A DNA stretch of 64,000 bases from Gnetum montanum (taxonomy: Eukaryota > Streptophyta > Gnetopsida > Gnetales > Gnetaceae): positions 327,633-391,632 of the forward strand of contig MNCI01007659.1 of the NCBI GenBank assembly GCA_015680685.1, given 5' to 3'. Position numbers and translations under genes: made by a program. Each line of letters starts with the position of its first letter. Positions within the stretch are counted from its first letter, which is position 1. This document shows, in pieces, positions 11,001 through 22,357 of this stretch. The notes beneath the pieces are model-generated. The model made no database searches. It was not told the origin of the DNA and worked only from the letters and a program-made list of their open reading frames with translations.

Positions 11001-14000
11001 TCCATTAGAACTAGAAAAACATAACCATTTTTACATAAAACATAGCCAAAAATAACAAAATTGTAGCCATCAACATAAACCCCCTTTTGCGTAGGGTTGG
11101 GAAAAATTCACCAAAAATTCATTTGAGCTCTAAATGAAGTGATTCCATCACTGTTTAAAATCTGAACCAAGCCCTATTCACCCACAATTAAAAAAATTCA
11201 AAGCACTTGCCGTTTATTTAGAAAAATTCATTAACTTAGACAAAAATTTGAAAATGGCACAAATCCCTTTTACACGAGTTTAGTAAAAAAATTGTTAAAA
11301 ATTCATTTCAAATCCAAATGAAGTAATTCCACCTATATTGGAAATTTGAACTAGGAACCACCTAGATACAACAAGAAAACAGCCAAAACCCCTACCGTTT
11401 GCTTATAAAAAATTTGTGAATTTATATCAAAATCTAAAAAATGGCACAAAAACCTAATTGCACAACCTAATTAAAATGGCCATAACTCTATCAATTCATA
11501 TCCAGATCAAATGAAACCATAGCCATTGGAAATCTCAAATAGAATTGTAAAAACCAATAACCTTAGATTTTGCAAACATATAGACATTTGCTTAACAAAA
11601 AATACACAACATTGTTTGGTTTTTTTTTCATAAAAAAAGCACCAAAAATCACAAAATTCATAAAACCTAACTTAATATAGCCATGAAATGAAGACAAAAC
11701 ATTGAAAAAAAATTATAACTTTTTTTAAAAAATACCAAAATAAGGGGTATGATTTCATTGGAATTAGATTTTGATGAACATTAAAGCCTAGATCTAAGAA
11801 AAATGGCCCTATTCCCAAACTTTATGGAAAAAACATGAAAACAAAAAGCCTATTTTCAAAAAATCAAATATAACAAAGTAAAAATGGCAAGATAATCCTA
11901 TATCTACATACAATTGGCTAAATAATGATGTAGGATTTCATTGGAATTTCGTTCTATTCCTTCCCTTAGCATAGATCAGACAAAAATGACCATTCCCTAG
12001 CTAGAAAAAACAAAAAAAAAATGGCTAGAAATTGTATAAAATTGGCTAGAATGACCTAAATTGGGGTGGCCATAGAGGATGCCTAAATGGAGATGGGTCT
12101 AGAAAGTCCAGATAAGTTTCTAGCATTCTCATCTACCTTCTATTTCTATGGATTCTTACTCTTTCCTCCATGTTGTTTGGGCATCATAGTTACACCAATG
12201 TTGGGAATCTCTAAAATATGGATGGGATGGAGGTTCTAAGTTGGCTCAAGGAAAGATATGATGATTCCACACTAAAGATTGATGTTGTTTGCACCAAAAA
12301 TCTCTTCTTGGGCTCTCCTCCAATGTGCTATGTGTGGGAAAGACAATTTATGAAGGTTTATAAAATTTGTGATTTTTGGTATCAACTACATCAACACTAA
12401 TTTTTTATCCCTTGGACACTTAGAACCCTGTCCAAGCCTTAACCCTCATGCATCTACACTAGAGATACCATTCCCTATGTGGATATATGCCTCCCACCTC
12501 CTAGAACCCCTACAACCTTACTTTCTCACAATTTTTGGAAATTATAACTTACCTTTCTCAACCTCGGGCTCTGAAAGGGGGGTTCGACCTTATAGAAACT
12601 ATACACCTTGGGTTTCCATGTTAAGGCAACACTACCTAGCATGGACGAAGAGGGGTAACATCCATTCTTACCTTCCCAACACCCATATAGCCTAAGTTTG
12701 ATCCCCAAAGTGGGCCCACATGACCTAGAATCCCTCTAATCATTCCTGACAACTCCAAAACCTCATCAAATCTAGAAAAAAGTGCTCAAAACCTAGGGAT
12801 TTGGTAGTTCCATGTTTAGGGAGGCCTCATCCATGTTGAGCATCGCAACCCCAACATGGATGGATGGGAAGATGACAAAAACGTCCTCAATCGACTACCT
12901 AGTAGTAATTTTTCAAGCCTAACACTCCCTCACAGCCTTCGGTAGTCTAGTTTGATGTTTAAATAAGTTGGGTTTCCATACATAGCTTGTTCCATGCTAG
13001 TAAACCCTCCTTCCATGCTGTATAGCATGGAAACCATGGGGGTATGCAAGAAAACCTCATTTACAACCTAAAATCGCCAAATGACCTACTTTGGTGATCC
13101 CTAGACACTATTGGAACCCTCTAGAGTTTTCAAATGCCTCAAAAGTAGTAAAAATGGTATACAACTATCATCCCCCTTTCATCCATGCTAGGTCCATCAT
13201 GCCTAGCATGGAATAAAGGGGGTTGATTACATGGGACACCTAGGAGCCTCCAAATTGGTGAATCTTGACATCAAGTATCAACTGTTGACACTAGCAACCT
13301 TAGAAGCTAACATGCATGGTTAATTAGCTATCAAACTAGCCTAGATCTTATATTCTTAGCTCATCCATGATAGGGAAGACCTCTTCCACATTTTCTAGCA
13401 TGAAAACAATATGGATGTAGCTAGGAAGATTAGTGGGGATTCCAGATGTATGAAAACAATGTCAAATGGCCTTGTGCATGTACCTAAACATTAATAGCCC
13501 TTCCGAAAGTCACTAGAATGCCAAAAATCAATAAAAATTAATTCCATAAACTTCTTCCAACTATGGAGAACCTCATCCATGTTGAGTATCCTAGCCTCAA
13601 CATGGATGGAGGGGGAAAGCCAAAAGTGTTAAATTTTGCATAGAAAGTGACTTTCGGAAGCAACCCAATTGTTTTGAAAGCCACCAAACTTTCATAAGTT
13701 GACTAAAACACCCCAAAATTTTCTTCCTTGAACTCTCCATGTTGAGGAGGATCCTATAAACATTAAGCATCCCTACCCTAGCATGGATTGGGNCAATCAA
13801 CATTAGCAACCTTAGAGACCCACATGCATGGCAAGAAATGATAATAAATAGCAAAAAAAAGAGCCCCCTAGTTCTTCCATGCTTGCATCCATCTCTTCCA
13901 TGATATTTAGCATGGAAATAGGGGAGGTAACCTAAAGATGACTCAAAAATGACCCTTAAACACTTGAAACAGACAGTAGATAGGCTTGTGTGCATCCTAG

Positions 14001-15060
14001 AATCATGTTTGCATCTTTCAAAGCCCTCAAACCTTGAAAAAATAATCCCAATTAGCCAAAAAGCTATCTGCCTTGATCTTCTTAGATAGATCCATGCTAG
14101 GCATCTCATCCCTAGAATGAAGAAAAAAGAAAAAGTCCAAAAACCACTTAAGAACATCTAAAACTACCAGTTTTGACCTACAACCCTAGCCCTTGACCTT
14201 GGTAACTTTGGGAATTGACATGAATAGTTGATTATGATCCAAATTATCCCAGATCTAGGATTCTTATTGCATCCACATAGAAGAAGGTCCTTGCCATGCT
14301 GGGAAATGTGGAAATAGGGGCACGGGGTGAATTTGCCTTTCCACTTTTGGTAACAAAATGACACTCCTAGAGAGCAAAACCTATGCTGAAGAAGCATAGG
14401 ACCTCATAGCCTTAAGATGATGCTTGTTTGACTTCATTTTGACCTTCAAAACTTATGTTTTCCAATCTTCCATGTTGGAGCAACTCTGCCAATGTGGAAA
14501 TAAGTGGATGAAACCTTATATGCCCTTAAATAACCTCTAAATGTGACCAGAATTAGCTAGAAACTTGGAAATCATGACCTACAACCCTAGGAGCCTAGAA
14601 ACTCAATTGATGTGCTACCAAAACATTCCAAAATCATAGAACAAGTGCATCCACATTCTTCCATGGTAAGGCCACCATGCTCAGTGTGGAAGAAAGGGAA
14701 TGTAATTTCAACTTCTTGTAATACTCAAAACCAACTCAAATGTCCTCAAAATGAAGCTAGACAATGTAGAACTCCTAGATCTAGGTTCCAGTTGCTAGTT
14801 TAACCTTGTTTGATCCTATTTTGGCTTGGATTTGGATTTTCAATGCTGGCCAATGTGGAAACAGGAGGGGTTGAAGTTTCTAAACATGCTTTTTCACCTT
14901 TATCAACCTCTAGAGTGCCCAATTTTGATAGATTTGGCCCTGTGCTACCTTGCAAATCTAGATGCCCCAAAACACAGTTTCCTTGGTTTCCACACTAAGG
15001 GTCACTCCTTCCATGTTGACTAGCATGGAAAAAGGGGGTCCAATGTGGAGGCCTCAAAAC
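11000..15060. repeat. Degenerate ~185-bp tandem repeat array in E1
   Basis: Matching phrases recur at about 185-bp steps. AAATGAAGT.ATTCCA occurs near 11130 and 11315; CCGTTT..TTA.AAAAA...ATGGCACAAA near 11212 and 11396; ATTTCATTGGAATT near 11745 and 11933. From 12830 a hairpin core TCCATG(T/C)T...AACATGGA recurs near 12834, 13010, 13190, 13373, 13567, 13737, 13890, 14090, 14296, 14470, 14660, 14840 and 15008, steps of 153-206 bp. The best hairpin has an 11-bp perfect stem (13182-13192 with 13202-13212). Units are strongly diverged. Element B has an equivalent array with a different hairpin sequence. ORF-like stretches here have no coding support. Confidence 0.75.
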
Positions 15061-15553
15061 TCTTGATTTTAGGTCTAAATAGCCCAAAAACAACACTGAA
15101 TAGCCTTGTAGCCCTAAACCATGGCCTAATAATGCCTAGAACTAGTAAAAGCTAATCCTTTTCAACCTATATTAGCTAAGTTTCATCATATGTAGCCTAT
15201 TTTGCTTGATTTAGCCTTATTACATGACGCTTCAACTTGTTTTTGGCCTTGTGTTGCATTGTTGACCTTCTTGACCTAGTATAGCCTATACATAGCCTTA
15301 CATTTTATTTATTTGCATTATTATAGCCTTATTTTCCTCTAGTTAGACTTGGATTAGTATCAAATAGTGGGGTTTAACCTTCCTTGACTAGCATTTGACA
15401 CCTGGTGACCATAGTCTACTAAGACTCTAAGTTGGCATCATGGCCCAATAAGGCCTAAAACTAGCAAAACTATGACCATTGTTGATCATTTGTAGCCTTA
15501 TTTATTGTACTTCCCTTTGTTTGACCTTTATTTGGCCCTTATTGCACTTTGTT
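15061..15553. other. T-rich end of the E1 module, left part
   Basis: Phrases such as TAGCCTTATTT and CCTTTATTTGGCCC recur loosely. They resemble the minus strand of 40690-41290 in element B. Two isolated units of the CATGGCCTAA...ACTAG minisatellite occur near 15119 and 15439. No gene seen. The segment resumes at 22358-22466 after the chromovirus. Confidence 0.5.
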
Positions 15554-16115
15554 TGTAACAATGTTATCCCTGAGCACATTGTTTGGCACCCCAAGAGTTT
15601 CCCAAGCAAATTCTGAATCGGGACAAAACTCAAAAGGAATATGCCTCGGCAATCCACAAGCCTGAAACACATGCCAACAAAAAATGTGTTAGCGTTAGCA
15701 TGTCTCCTAATTGGTGTTTCATAAACAATATTCGCAATACACTGACATGCTAGATAGCACTCCCTTGCTCCACTCACGTGGACACCACGGGGACTACCAG
15801 TTGAACCCTTCAGATTCATCACCGCGTGCTGGTAGTTGGTGTCGCGCTCCAAGGAGCGCACACAACATCCCATAGCACATCCCATAACAAACCCGGTAAA
15901 AACATCCCAACACAGATTTGAACTACGCAACCCTCCCAGGAAAGGCCCTACCTAGTGGGGTAATGAGGTAGATCATAGCCTCCTCTTACTAATGCATGGA
16001 ACTGCCATGCCAGTATGGTTCTGAAGACACAAGGAGCAAAGGACCCCTTGTGCCCCCATGGCCCCTGAATCATGGGGGAGGTAGCAGGCTACCAGCAACC
16101 GTGCTACCTCTCTCA
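15554..16115 (-). repeat. 3' LTR of the chromovirus
   Basis: 562 bp, TG...CA ends, same length as the 5' copy at 21796-22357. It retains about ten CpG dinucleotides that read TpG or CpA in the other copy. Confidence 0.95.
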
Positions 16116-16131
16116 TAATTCTCCCCTGCTT
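16116..16131 (-). other. Polypurine tract of the chromovirus
   Basis: On the minus strand GCAGGGGAGAATTA directly precedes the LTR start TGAGAG. This is the position and composition of a plus-strand primer. Confidence 0.8.
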
Positions 16132-16779
16132 AAAATAAGTGACGACCTCGAAGCATGGTCTGGGTAGCCCACGAGGTTGCTACATCAAAATCAAGGGAGA
16201 ATTTTGTCAATTCCGGGGAAGTACGCCCATGTTATTCTGAGTCAAATTCGAAGGGATCTTTGGTTCTGGAAGGTCCAACTATTAGGGACTAAGGCTGTAA
16301 AGCATTTTTCGTTGAACTCAACCATCTTCCTAGGATCTGGCCTCATCCTAGCATCTGACATCCAAGTCAAGAGCATCACTCCTCAAGACTTGGACTATCC
16401 ATCCTTCCATACCTAGACTAATATGCCAAGCTATGGGAGGACATCAAGTGGTCTATCATTGCAACATGATAGAATGCACCGACCTAGGGATCCAAGAGTT
16501 CTAGGGTGTGCCTTGACTCGTTTGATCCAAAGATCTAGGGGTCTTAAGTTCAACACTCTTTGAATCTTAAGCCCCATCACCTATAGAGTACTTTGAATGG
16601 CTCCAGGCACTTTCCTCCCCTGTTTGAGGCCGACTTCCATAGGAATTCGCTCTTGAATCCTATAAGGAACAACATGTCGTGCCTCTTCCAAATTTTTTTT
16701 GACATGGGAGGTTTCTCCATCCATCATCAGAGTAGCCAAGGTGGGAGATCAATTGCTTGCTCCCTACAAAAGTCCAGGA

Positions 16780-16960
16780 TCAAGTTTTCCTAGGATCTCA
16801 AGCACTCCAGTGGTTCCCAGCTAGCGTCTGAGTTAGGATGATGTTTCCAGTGGACAAGGAACTCCACTTTCAAATCTGCCCCATGGCCAGTGGTTTAGAA
16901 GTTCTGGATACATTCTGCTCTCTTTCCTTGTATAGATTGTATACAAGGTCACTCTCTGAT
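16780..16960 (-). pseudogene. Chromodomain at the integrase C-terminus (chromovirus)
   Basis: The minus strand at 16798-16883 reads KVEFLVHWKHHPNSDASWEP, then LECL. This is the chromodomain core with its aromatic residues (FLVxW and W-E-P). Chromodomains bind methylated histone H3 and steer integration to heterochromatin. Stops flank it. This motif places the element among chromoviruses. Confidence 0.85.
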
Positions 16961-17049
16961 TGAGAGGCTTCTCTCTGGATATGGGAACCCATTCAGCAAT
17001 AGCTTTAGCATGCTAACATGAAAAACTAGATAGACTCAATCCATATTGA

Positions 17050-18110
17050 TCAGTAGCTAAAGCTTATATATTACAAGGTTAATTTTATCAATGATCCGGA
17101 CGGGACCATCATACTGCCTCATCAGCTTAGAGGTAGTTCCCTATTTCGGTTTAAACTGAAGTGGGTCCAACTTCAAGAGGATCCAATCTCCCACCTTGAA
17201 TTCATGAGGTTGGAATTTTTGATCAACATACTTTTTCATTTGTTACACTACCCTCTCTAGATGATACTTTGCTGTATCAACATTTTCAGACCACCTCTTC
17301 AAGAATTCATCTGCTATGGGATGTTGACCCTCAACAAGGGAGAGACCAAATGAGGGGTAATGGGCTACCTTCCCATTACCAGTTCTATAGGAGACAACCC
17401 AGTAGCTGAGGACTTCTGGATGTTATAGCTCAACTAGGTGATCCCTAATAGAAATGGCCAATTCTTTTGGTCACTACGAACATAGTGATGAAGGTACTCT
17501 TCAAGTACCCGATTCATCCATTCTGTCTACCCATTGGTCTACAAATGAAAGCTTGTTAACAATTTGAGGGTGGTACCCATTGTGCCAGATAGTGCTCACC
17601 AGAAAGCACTTGTCACATGCGGATCTTGGTCTGAAATGATGCTCATGGGTAACCCAAAATATCGAACCACCCTGTCAAAATAGTACGCTACCGTGTCCTT
17701 AGCTGAACACTATGATGGAAAGGGAATGAATATGGAAAATTTAGAGAATTGTTCCACCACAACAATAATGCTGGTTAAGCCCTGAATATTTGGCAATCCT
17801 GTGATGAAGTCCATAGACACTATAGCCCATGGAAATGGAGGGATTTCCAAGGACAGCAGAAGACCACCTGGATGCTTTGTAGACCCCTTATCCTCTTGGC
17901 ACACCAGACACTTCTAGATATAAGAAATCACATCACGGTATATTTTTTGCCAGAAGAAGGTTCTCTTAATGAGAGCCAAGGTCCTTTGTTGTCCAAGGTG
18001 CCTTGCCCACTGTGTGTCATGGCATTCTCGGATGATCTCCTTGCGTAGGCCATCCCAATCCAAAAAGCATATCCGACTCTCCCAAAATCAAAGCAATCCA
18101 TCTCTCATTT
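17050..18110 (-). pseudogene. int: Integrase of the chromovirus
   Basis: The minus strand shows a zinc-binding HHCC domain (HDTQWARHLGQQRTLALIKR...KCLVCQ), then a catalytic core with all three acidic positions visible: SMDFITGLP (near 17800), IISDQDPH (near 17620) and NGQTEWMNRVLEE (near 17510). The core is followed by KFQPHEFKVGDWILLKL, a typical C-terminal beta-barrel start, leading to the chromodomain. Four or more in-frame stops inactivate it. It would insert element cDNA into chromatin. Confidence 0.9.
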
Positions 18111-18123
18111 TGAACTATGGTGC

Positions 18124-18640
18124 TCACCCAGTTTCTATCAGCTTCATTAAATCAATGATATGGGGGTCCCTTTTCAAACCATCTTGAATTCTAGCCAAAA
18201 ACACTTCGTCACATTGAACATGTGAAGTTTGTGCTCCAATGATGGAAAAGAGCTGAGAGTTAGGTTGAGGATGGTGACTCAATGCATCTGCCACCATGTT
18301 CACCTTTCCAGGATGGTAAGTCAATTGCAAATCAAATTCAGACAACATGGCCAACCATCGAGCTTGTTTGGGCCTCAGCTTCGTTTGGTTCATCAAGTAG
18401 CTAGTGGCCAGATTGTTCGTCTTTACGAGGAAACGACTTCCCAGTAAGTAGTGTCTCCATGCTCTCAAGCAATGGATAATAGCAAATGTTTCCTTTTCAT
18501 GGAGTGGCCACCTCTACTCTACTTGATTTAGCTTTCAGCTTTCATAAGTGACAGGATGAACTTCCTGTAGCAAGACGCCCCCAATTGCATTGTCACTGGC
18601 ATCTGTATGAACCTGAAAGGATTTCAAGAAATTGGATAAC
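18124..18640 (-). pseudogene. RNase H of the chromovirus
   Basis: An open stretch of 114 codons (18468-18124) reads AWRHYLLGSRFLVKTNNLAT...QARWLAMLSEFDLQLTYHPG...VADALS, the C-terminal half of Ty3/gypsy RNase H. The N-terminal half lies upstream (VHTDASDNAIGGVLLQ). Residue D of TDAS and the E of HEKE are present. A few stops interrupt it. It would degrade RNA in RNA-DNA hybrids during replication. Confidence 0.9.
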
Positions 18641-19725
18641 ACCAACACTGGATGGGAGGTTAAAGCCTCTTTTATCCTCTCAAATGCTTTCTGACAATTT
18701 GCATCCCACTCCCATGCAACTTCTTTCTTTTGCAGATTGATCAGAGGAGCAGCAATTCCTGAGAGATTTTTGATGAATTAACTATAGAAAGTAGCTAACC
18801 CCATGAACTATCTAACCTCATGCACATTAGTGGGAGTGGGCCATTTATGCACAACCTCTACCTTATTTGGATTTGGCTTTACCTACCCCTACCCCATGAG
18901 ATGCCCCAAAAATTTTAGCTTCGAGCAGCAGAATTCACATTTTTCTTTCTTAACGTATAGCTGATTTTCTCGTAGCTTCTCAAGGATCATCTGCAGGTGG
19001 AGGGCATTTTCCTCCATTGACTAGCTATATATCAAGATGTCATCAAGATAAAAAACCACAAATTTATCTAGGAAGGGTCAAAATATCTCGTTCATCAATG
19101 TACAAAATGTAGCCAGTGCATTGCAGAGCCCAAAAGGCATTACGGTCCATTCATATAATCCATATCGCGTTACACATGTAGTTTTTACTTCGTCCCCTTC
19201 TGTAATGCGAACCTAATAGTATCATTGTCTAAGGTCTAGCTGGGTAAAATATTGAGCCCCTACCAATTGATTGAATAAGCCAAAAATGAGCGGCACTGGG
19301 TACTTGTTCTTGATTGTATGTTTATTCAACATTTTATAATCACAACAGAGCCGTAGCATTCTATCCTCCTTGGTAACAAACAGCACCGATGCCCCATAAG
19401 GGGATTTTAAGGGACGAATGTATCCCTTGGACATGAAACCTTCAAGCTGCTTTTTCAGTTCCCCCAATTCTAGTCTTGTTAACCAGTATGGCCTCTGGAT
19501 AGGAGGATCAGTGCTAGGCTGCAATTTGACTTTGTGATCCACTGCTCTCCGAGGTGGCAAACTACCAGGCAGTTCAGGTGGCATCACATCTTTAAACTTA
19601 TTAAGCACCTGTGCTATGCATGGGTCAACAATAGCTTGGAATCCACAAGCCTTAGAAGGACCACCCGTTTGCATAGCTAGCAGAAATTTCCTGGTAGGGT
19701 CCCTGGCAAAGTGTTTCATCACCAT
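18641..19725 (-). pseudogene. Reverse transcriptase of the chromovirus
   Basis: The largest open part, 19725-19222 (167 codons), carries the N-terminal fingers: [55 protein letters not shown] and YFTQLDLR. The frame continues past stops to [18 protein letters not shown] and the catalytic FYLDDILIYS, with YLDD at 19039-19050 intact. The thumb follows (GLATFYS, GIAAPLINL). The usual K-D-G of KKDGSWR is changed ([10 protein letters not shown]). Several TAG and other stops make it inactive. Confidence 0.92.
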
Positions 19726-19739
19726 TGGTGATACAATCT

Positions 19740-20130
19740 AGGGGCTAGTGCCCTCATCCTCTCCCATCTATGCTCCATGAGTTTGAACGATGCATGGAGA
19801 GCTTTCATGTAAAATAAAAATCAAGTCAAGATGTGGGGCTATGAAAACTTTAGCCTTGCATAAAAATTCTTGCCCCAAAATGACCTGAAAGGAGTCCATG
19901 TCTAGAATTGAAAAATCTAGCACTCCTTGCCATGAGCCTACTTGAACGGGGACACCACAACACATCCTGATGCACCAAAGGGACCTAAACTTGGCCAACT
20001 TGTAGGATGCTTGGATGGGTTCCATCTTTAGTTACAGGTTTTTCACCATGGCTGGAACCATGTAATTATGACTAGCCCCATTATCAATGAGGGCACTGAG
20101 CTAACTCGTGCTCATAGTGATTGGGGCCAA
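19740..20130 (-). pseudogene. pro: Aspartic protease of the chromovirus
   Basis: The minus strand reads LSALIDNGASHNYMVPAMV, where family members have D-S-G-A-S, so the active-site serine is asparagine here. The chain continues through 20025-19768 with SWQGVLDFSILDMDSFQVILGQEFL, the typical second half (DFxVLxMxxxDVILGxxWL). One TAA separates the two parts. Confidence 0.85.
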
Positions 20131-20299
20131 TTGAACCTGATGTAGAGTATCAGGATTAGGATTTTGGGAGTTTCCAGCTCCTGACCTCTATGTAACCATG
20201 TCTGATAACTCCATCATCACCACTAGCCTTCGATGTTCCCCCGATGTGCTTCCATCAGTAATTTGAAGGCATGGATCAAGACGATAATTGAGTGCCATC

Positions 20300-21675
20300 A
20301 ATTCTTTTCCAAGAGCTAGCCCTTGCCTATTCTAAGTCCTTCCTGAACTCAGGGAACAATTTCTTGCCAAGTGATTTACACGACATAAGAAGCATTGAAT
20401 TGGCCCCTTAAAGGCACCTCCTATAAACTACTTCTTCTTGGCCTCAGGTTGCCACTTGCTCCCTGTATCTTTGCATTTTTGTTGGGAGCCTTCGTTCTCT
20501 AGAGGACCACCCATTGAGCGACTACCTTGCTAAACTGATCTGAAGGTATTTCAACCTTTGATGAATCCTGTATCTATTCTCTAAGAGTGGGAGGACCTGC
20601 CATGCTTACCCTTCCCAGGATTGCCCTTATCTAGCTTTGTTGCCTTGAAGTCCAGAAAAGTGCTAGCAGCCGTAATAGCCTTCGTGAGGGAGTCAATTCC
20701 TCTTCGACGCAATTCCATCTATGCCCATGGTTGTAGCCCATTCACAAATTTGAAGAATCAATCCCGATCTCCCATATCGGGAATCAGCAACATGAGTTCT
20801 TGGAAGCTATTGATATAATCCTCAAGCTTCCCAAAATGTTTTAGGCTCTCTAGCTTGGCTCTAGTGACCCATTCAGAGTTCCCAGGATGGAACTGTTTGA
20901 TCAATGTAGCCTTGAAGCTGTCCCATGTCTCGATCTTTTCTGTCATGGTGCCCTTTTCTTAGGCATAGAAGAGACTAAGCCACCATAGCTTAGCACTTCC
21001 TATGAGAAATTATGATGCTTTGGAGACCTTTTGGGTTGTAGGAACACCCCTGGTATTTAGGTACATCTCCGCATCATGGAGGAAGGCATCAATTTTAGCA
21101 TCATTTCTCTCACCATCATAAGAACTTGGTTCTCTAGCTTTGATATGGGCTATCACTACTGGCTCATTTGCCAAGCATCCTACTAAGGAGGATTTCAAGA
21201 TGGCATTTTCAATTTTCAAATCAAATAGTTCTTGATTTACCCCCACCAAGGCATCCTCTAGAACTTTCACCCGACCAACTAAGTCCTCAACCAAGGATGA
21301 TTTTATTTGTGCCTCTTCCAAGGATCCAAATAGATCCTTGTAAAGGTTGATCATGCGATCTAGACGACCTTCCAAGATTGAAACCTTAGCCTCTGCCAAT
21401 TTCACCCTCTCCTTGGTGTGAAGATCCATCTTTTCTTGTGGTGAGTCAACATCTTTCAAAATGTGATGGATCACATCCACGTTCTTTGGACCAGGATGGG
21501 CTAAGGCCTCATCAATTGCCTTGACATGATCCCATAATGTTTGAAACTTAGTCTCATCTTGACCAATTTCTATTTTGGGCTCAATTTTTAGATTTGGTTG
21601 AACATCAGCCATGTCACTCGGTCCGCCCGGCTCCATGTTTGCTAAAGGGAGCTTTAGCACAAGGCCACCCTCCAA
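20300..21675 (-). pseudogene. gag: Gag of the chromovirus with zinc knuckle
   Basis: The start is taken at 21675, 106 bases after the primer site (MEGGLVLKLPLANMEPGGPS). About 120 residues of charged, coiled-coil-like sequence are followed by the capsid domain (SSYDGERNDAKIDAFLHDAE...WDSFKATLIKQFHPGNSEW...LKHFGKLEDYINSFQEL). A nucleocapsid knuckle at about 20366-20410 reads CFLCRVNHLARNC, a C-x2-C-x3-H-x4-C pattern with all ligands intact. From the end of the 21675-21010 ORF down to 19725 I count 14 in-frame stops: nine TAG, three TAA and two TGA. Confidence 0.9.
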
Positions 21676-21780
21676 GGGAGTGGCTAGCAGAAGTTGAGAA
21701 TGGTGAAAATAGAAACCTCATAAACCACAAACCCTGATACCCACTTAGTGAGAAATTTTTACCAACAACTAAAACTGTGA

Positions 21781-21793
21781 GGCTCTGATACCA
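21781..21793 (-). other. tRNA-iMet primer binding site (chromovirus)
   Basis: On the minus strand TGGTATCAGAGCC starts two bases after the LTR end. It is the standard complement of the plant initiator tRNA-Met 3' end. Confidence 0.97.
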
Positions 21794-21795
21794 TC

Positions 21796-22357
21796 TGTAA
21801 CAATGTTGTCCCTGAGCACATTGTTCAGCATTGCAAGAGTTTCCCAAGAAAATTCTAAATCGAGACAAAACTCAAGAGGAATACACCTTAGCAATCAACA
21901 AGCCTGAAACACATGCCAACAAAAAATGTGTTAGTGTTGGCATGTCTCATGAGAGGTGTTTCATAAACAATATTTGTGATACACTGACATGCTAGATAGC
22001 ACTCCCTTGCTCCACTCACATGGACACCATGGAGACTACCAGCTGAACCCTCCAAATTCATCACCATGTGCTGGTAGTTGGTGTTGTACTCCAAGGAGTG
22101 CATGCAACATCCCATAGCACGTCCCATGACACACTTGGTAAAAATACCCCAACGTAGAGTTGAACTACACAACCCTCCCAGGCAAGGTCCTACCGAGTGA
22201 GGTAATGAGGTAGGTCGTAGCCTCCTCTTACTAATGCATGGAACTGCTATGCTAGTATGGTTCTAAAGACATAAGGAGCAGAGGATCCCTTATGCCCCCA
22301 CAGCCCCCAAACCATGGCAAAAGTAGTAGGCTACCAACAACCCTGCTACCTCTCTCA
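21796..22357 (-). repeat. 5' LTR of the chromovirus
   Basis: 562 bp, pairs with 15554-16115. Most differences between the two are CpG sites that became TpG or CpA in this copy. Confidence 0.95.

Larger units (their letters stand above)
15554..22357 (-). mobile_element. Complete chromovirus-type Ty3/gypsy element (decayed)
   Basis: Two 562-bp direct repeats (15554-16115 and 21796-22357) start TG and end CA. The right one is followed on the minus strand by a tRNA-iMet primer site, and the left one is preceded by a purine-rich tract, so transcription runs right to left. The internal order is gag, protease, reverse transcriptase, RNase H, integrase and chromodomain, the chromovirus order. The frame is nearly collinear from end to end but has many stops. 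I found no matching 5-bp target duplication (TTGTT left, CATTT right). It sits in the T-rich part of the E1 module and is therefore younger than E1. Confidence 0.95.

Noticed and set aside
12218-12708. Short ORFs at the start of the hairpin-bearing part of the array
   Set aside because: No similarity to a known domain, overlapping frames on both strands, and the sequence shares phrases with neighbouring repeat units.
13597-14157. 186-codon minus-strand ORF
   Set aside because: It spans several ~185-bp repeat units and an N. Phe/Ser/Cys-rich sequence from the array, no domain.
11000-15060. CRISPR-like regular repeats
   Set aside because: Plant nuclear context, units much too long and diverged, no constant direct repeat, no cas genes.
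15502-15930. 142-codon ORF on the minus strand in the chromovirus LTR, with a 94-codon counterpart at 21888-22172
   Set aside because: Both copies are open only because the LTRs are duplicates of each other. It reads across the LTR end and has no recognisable domain.
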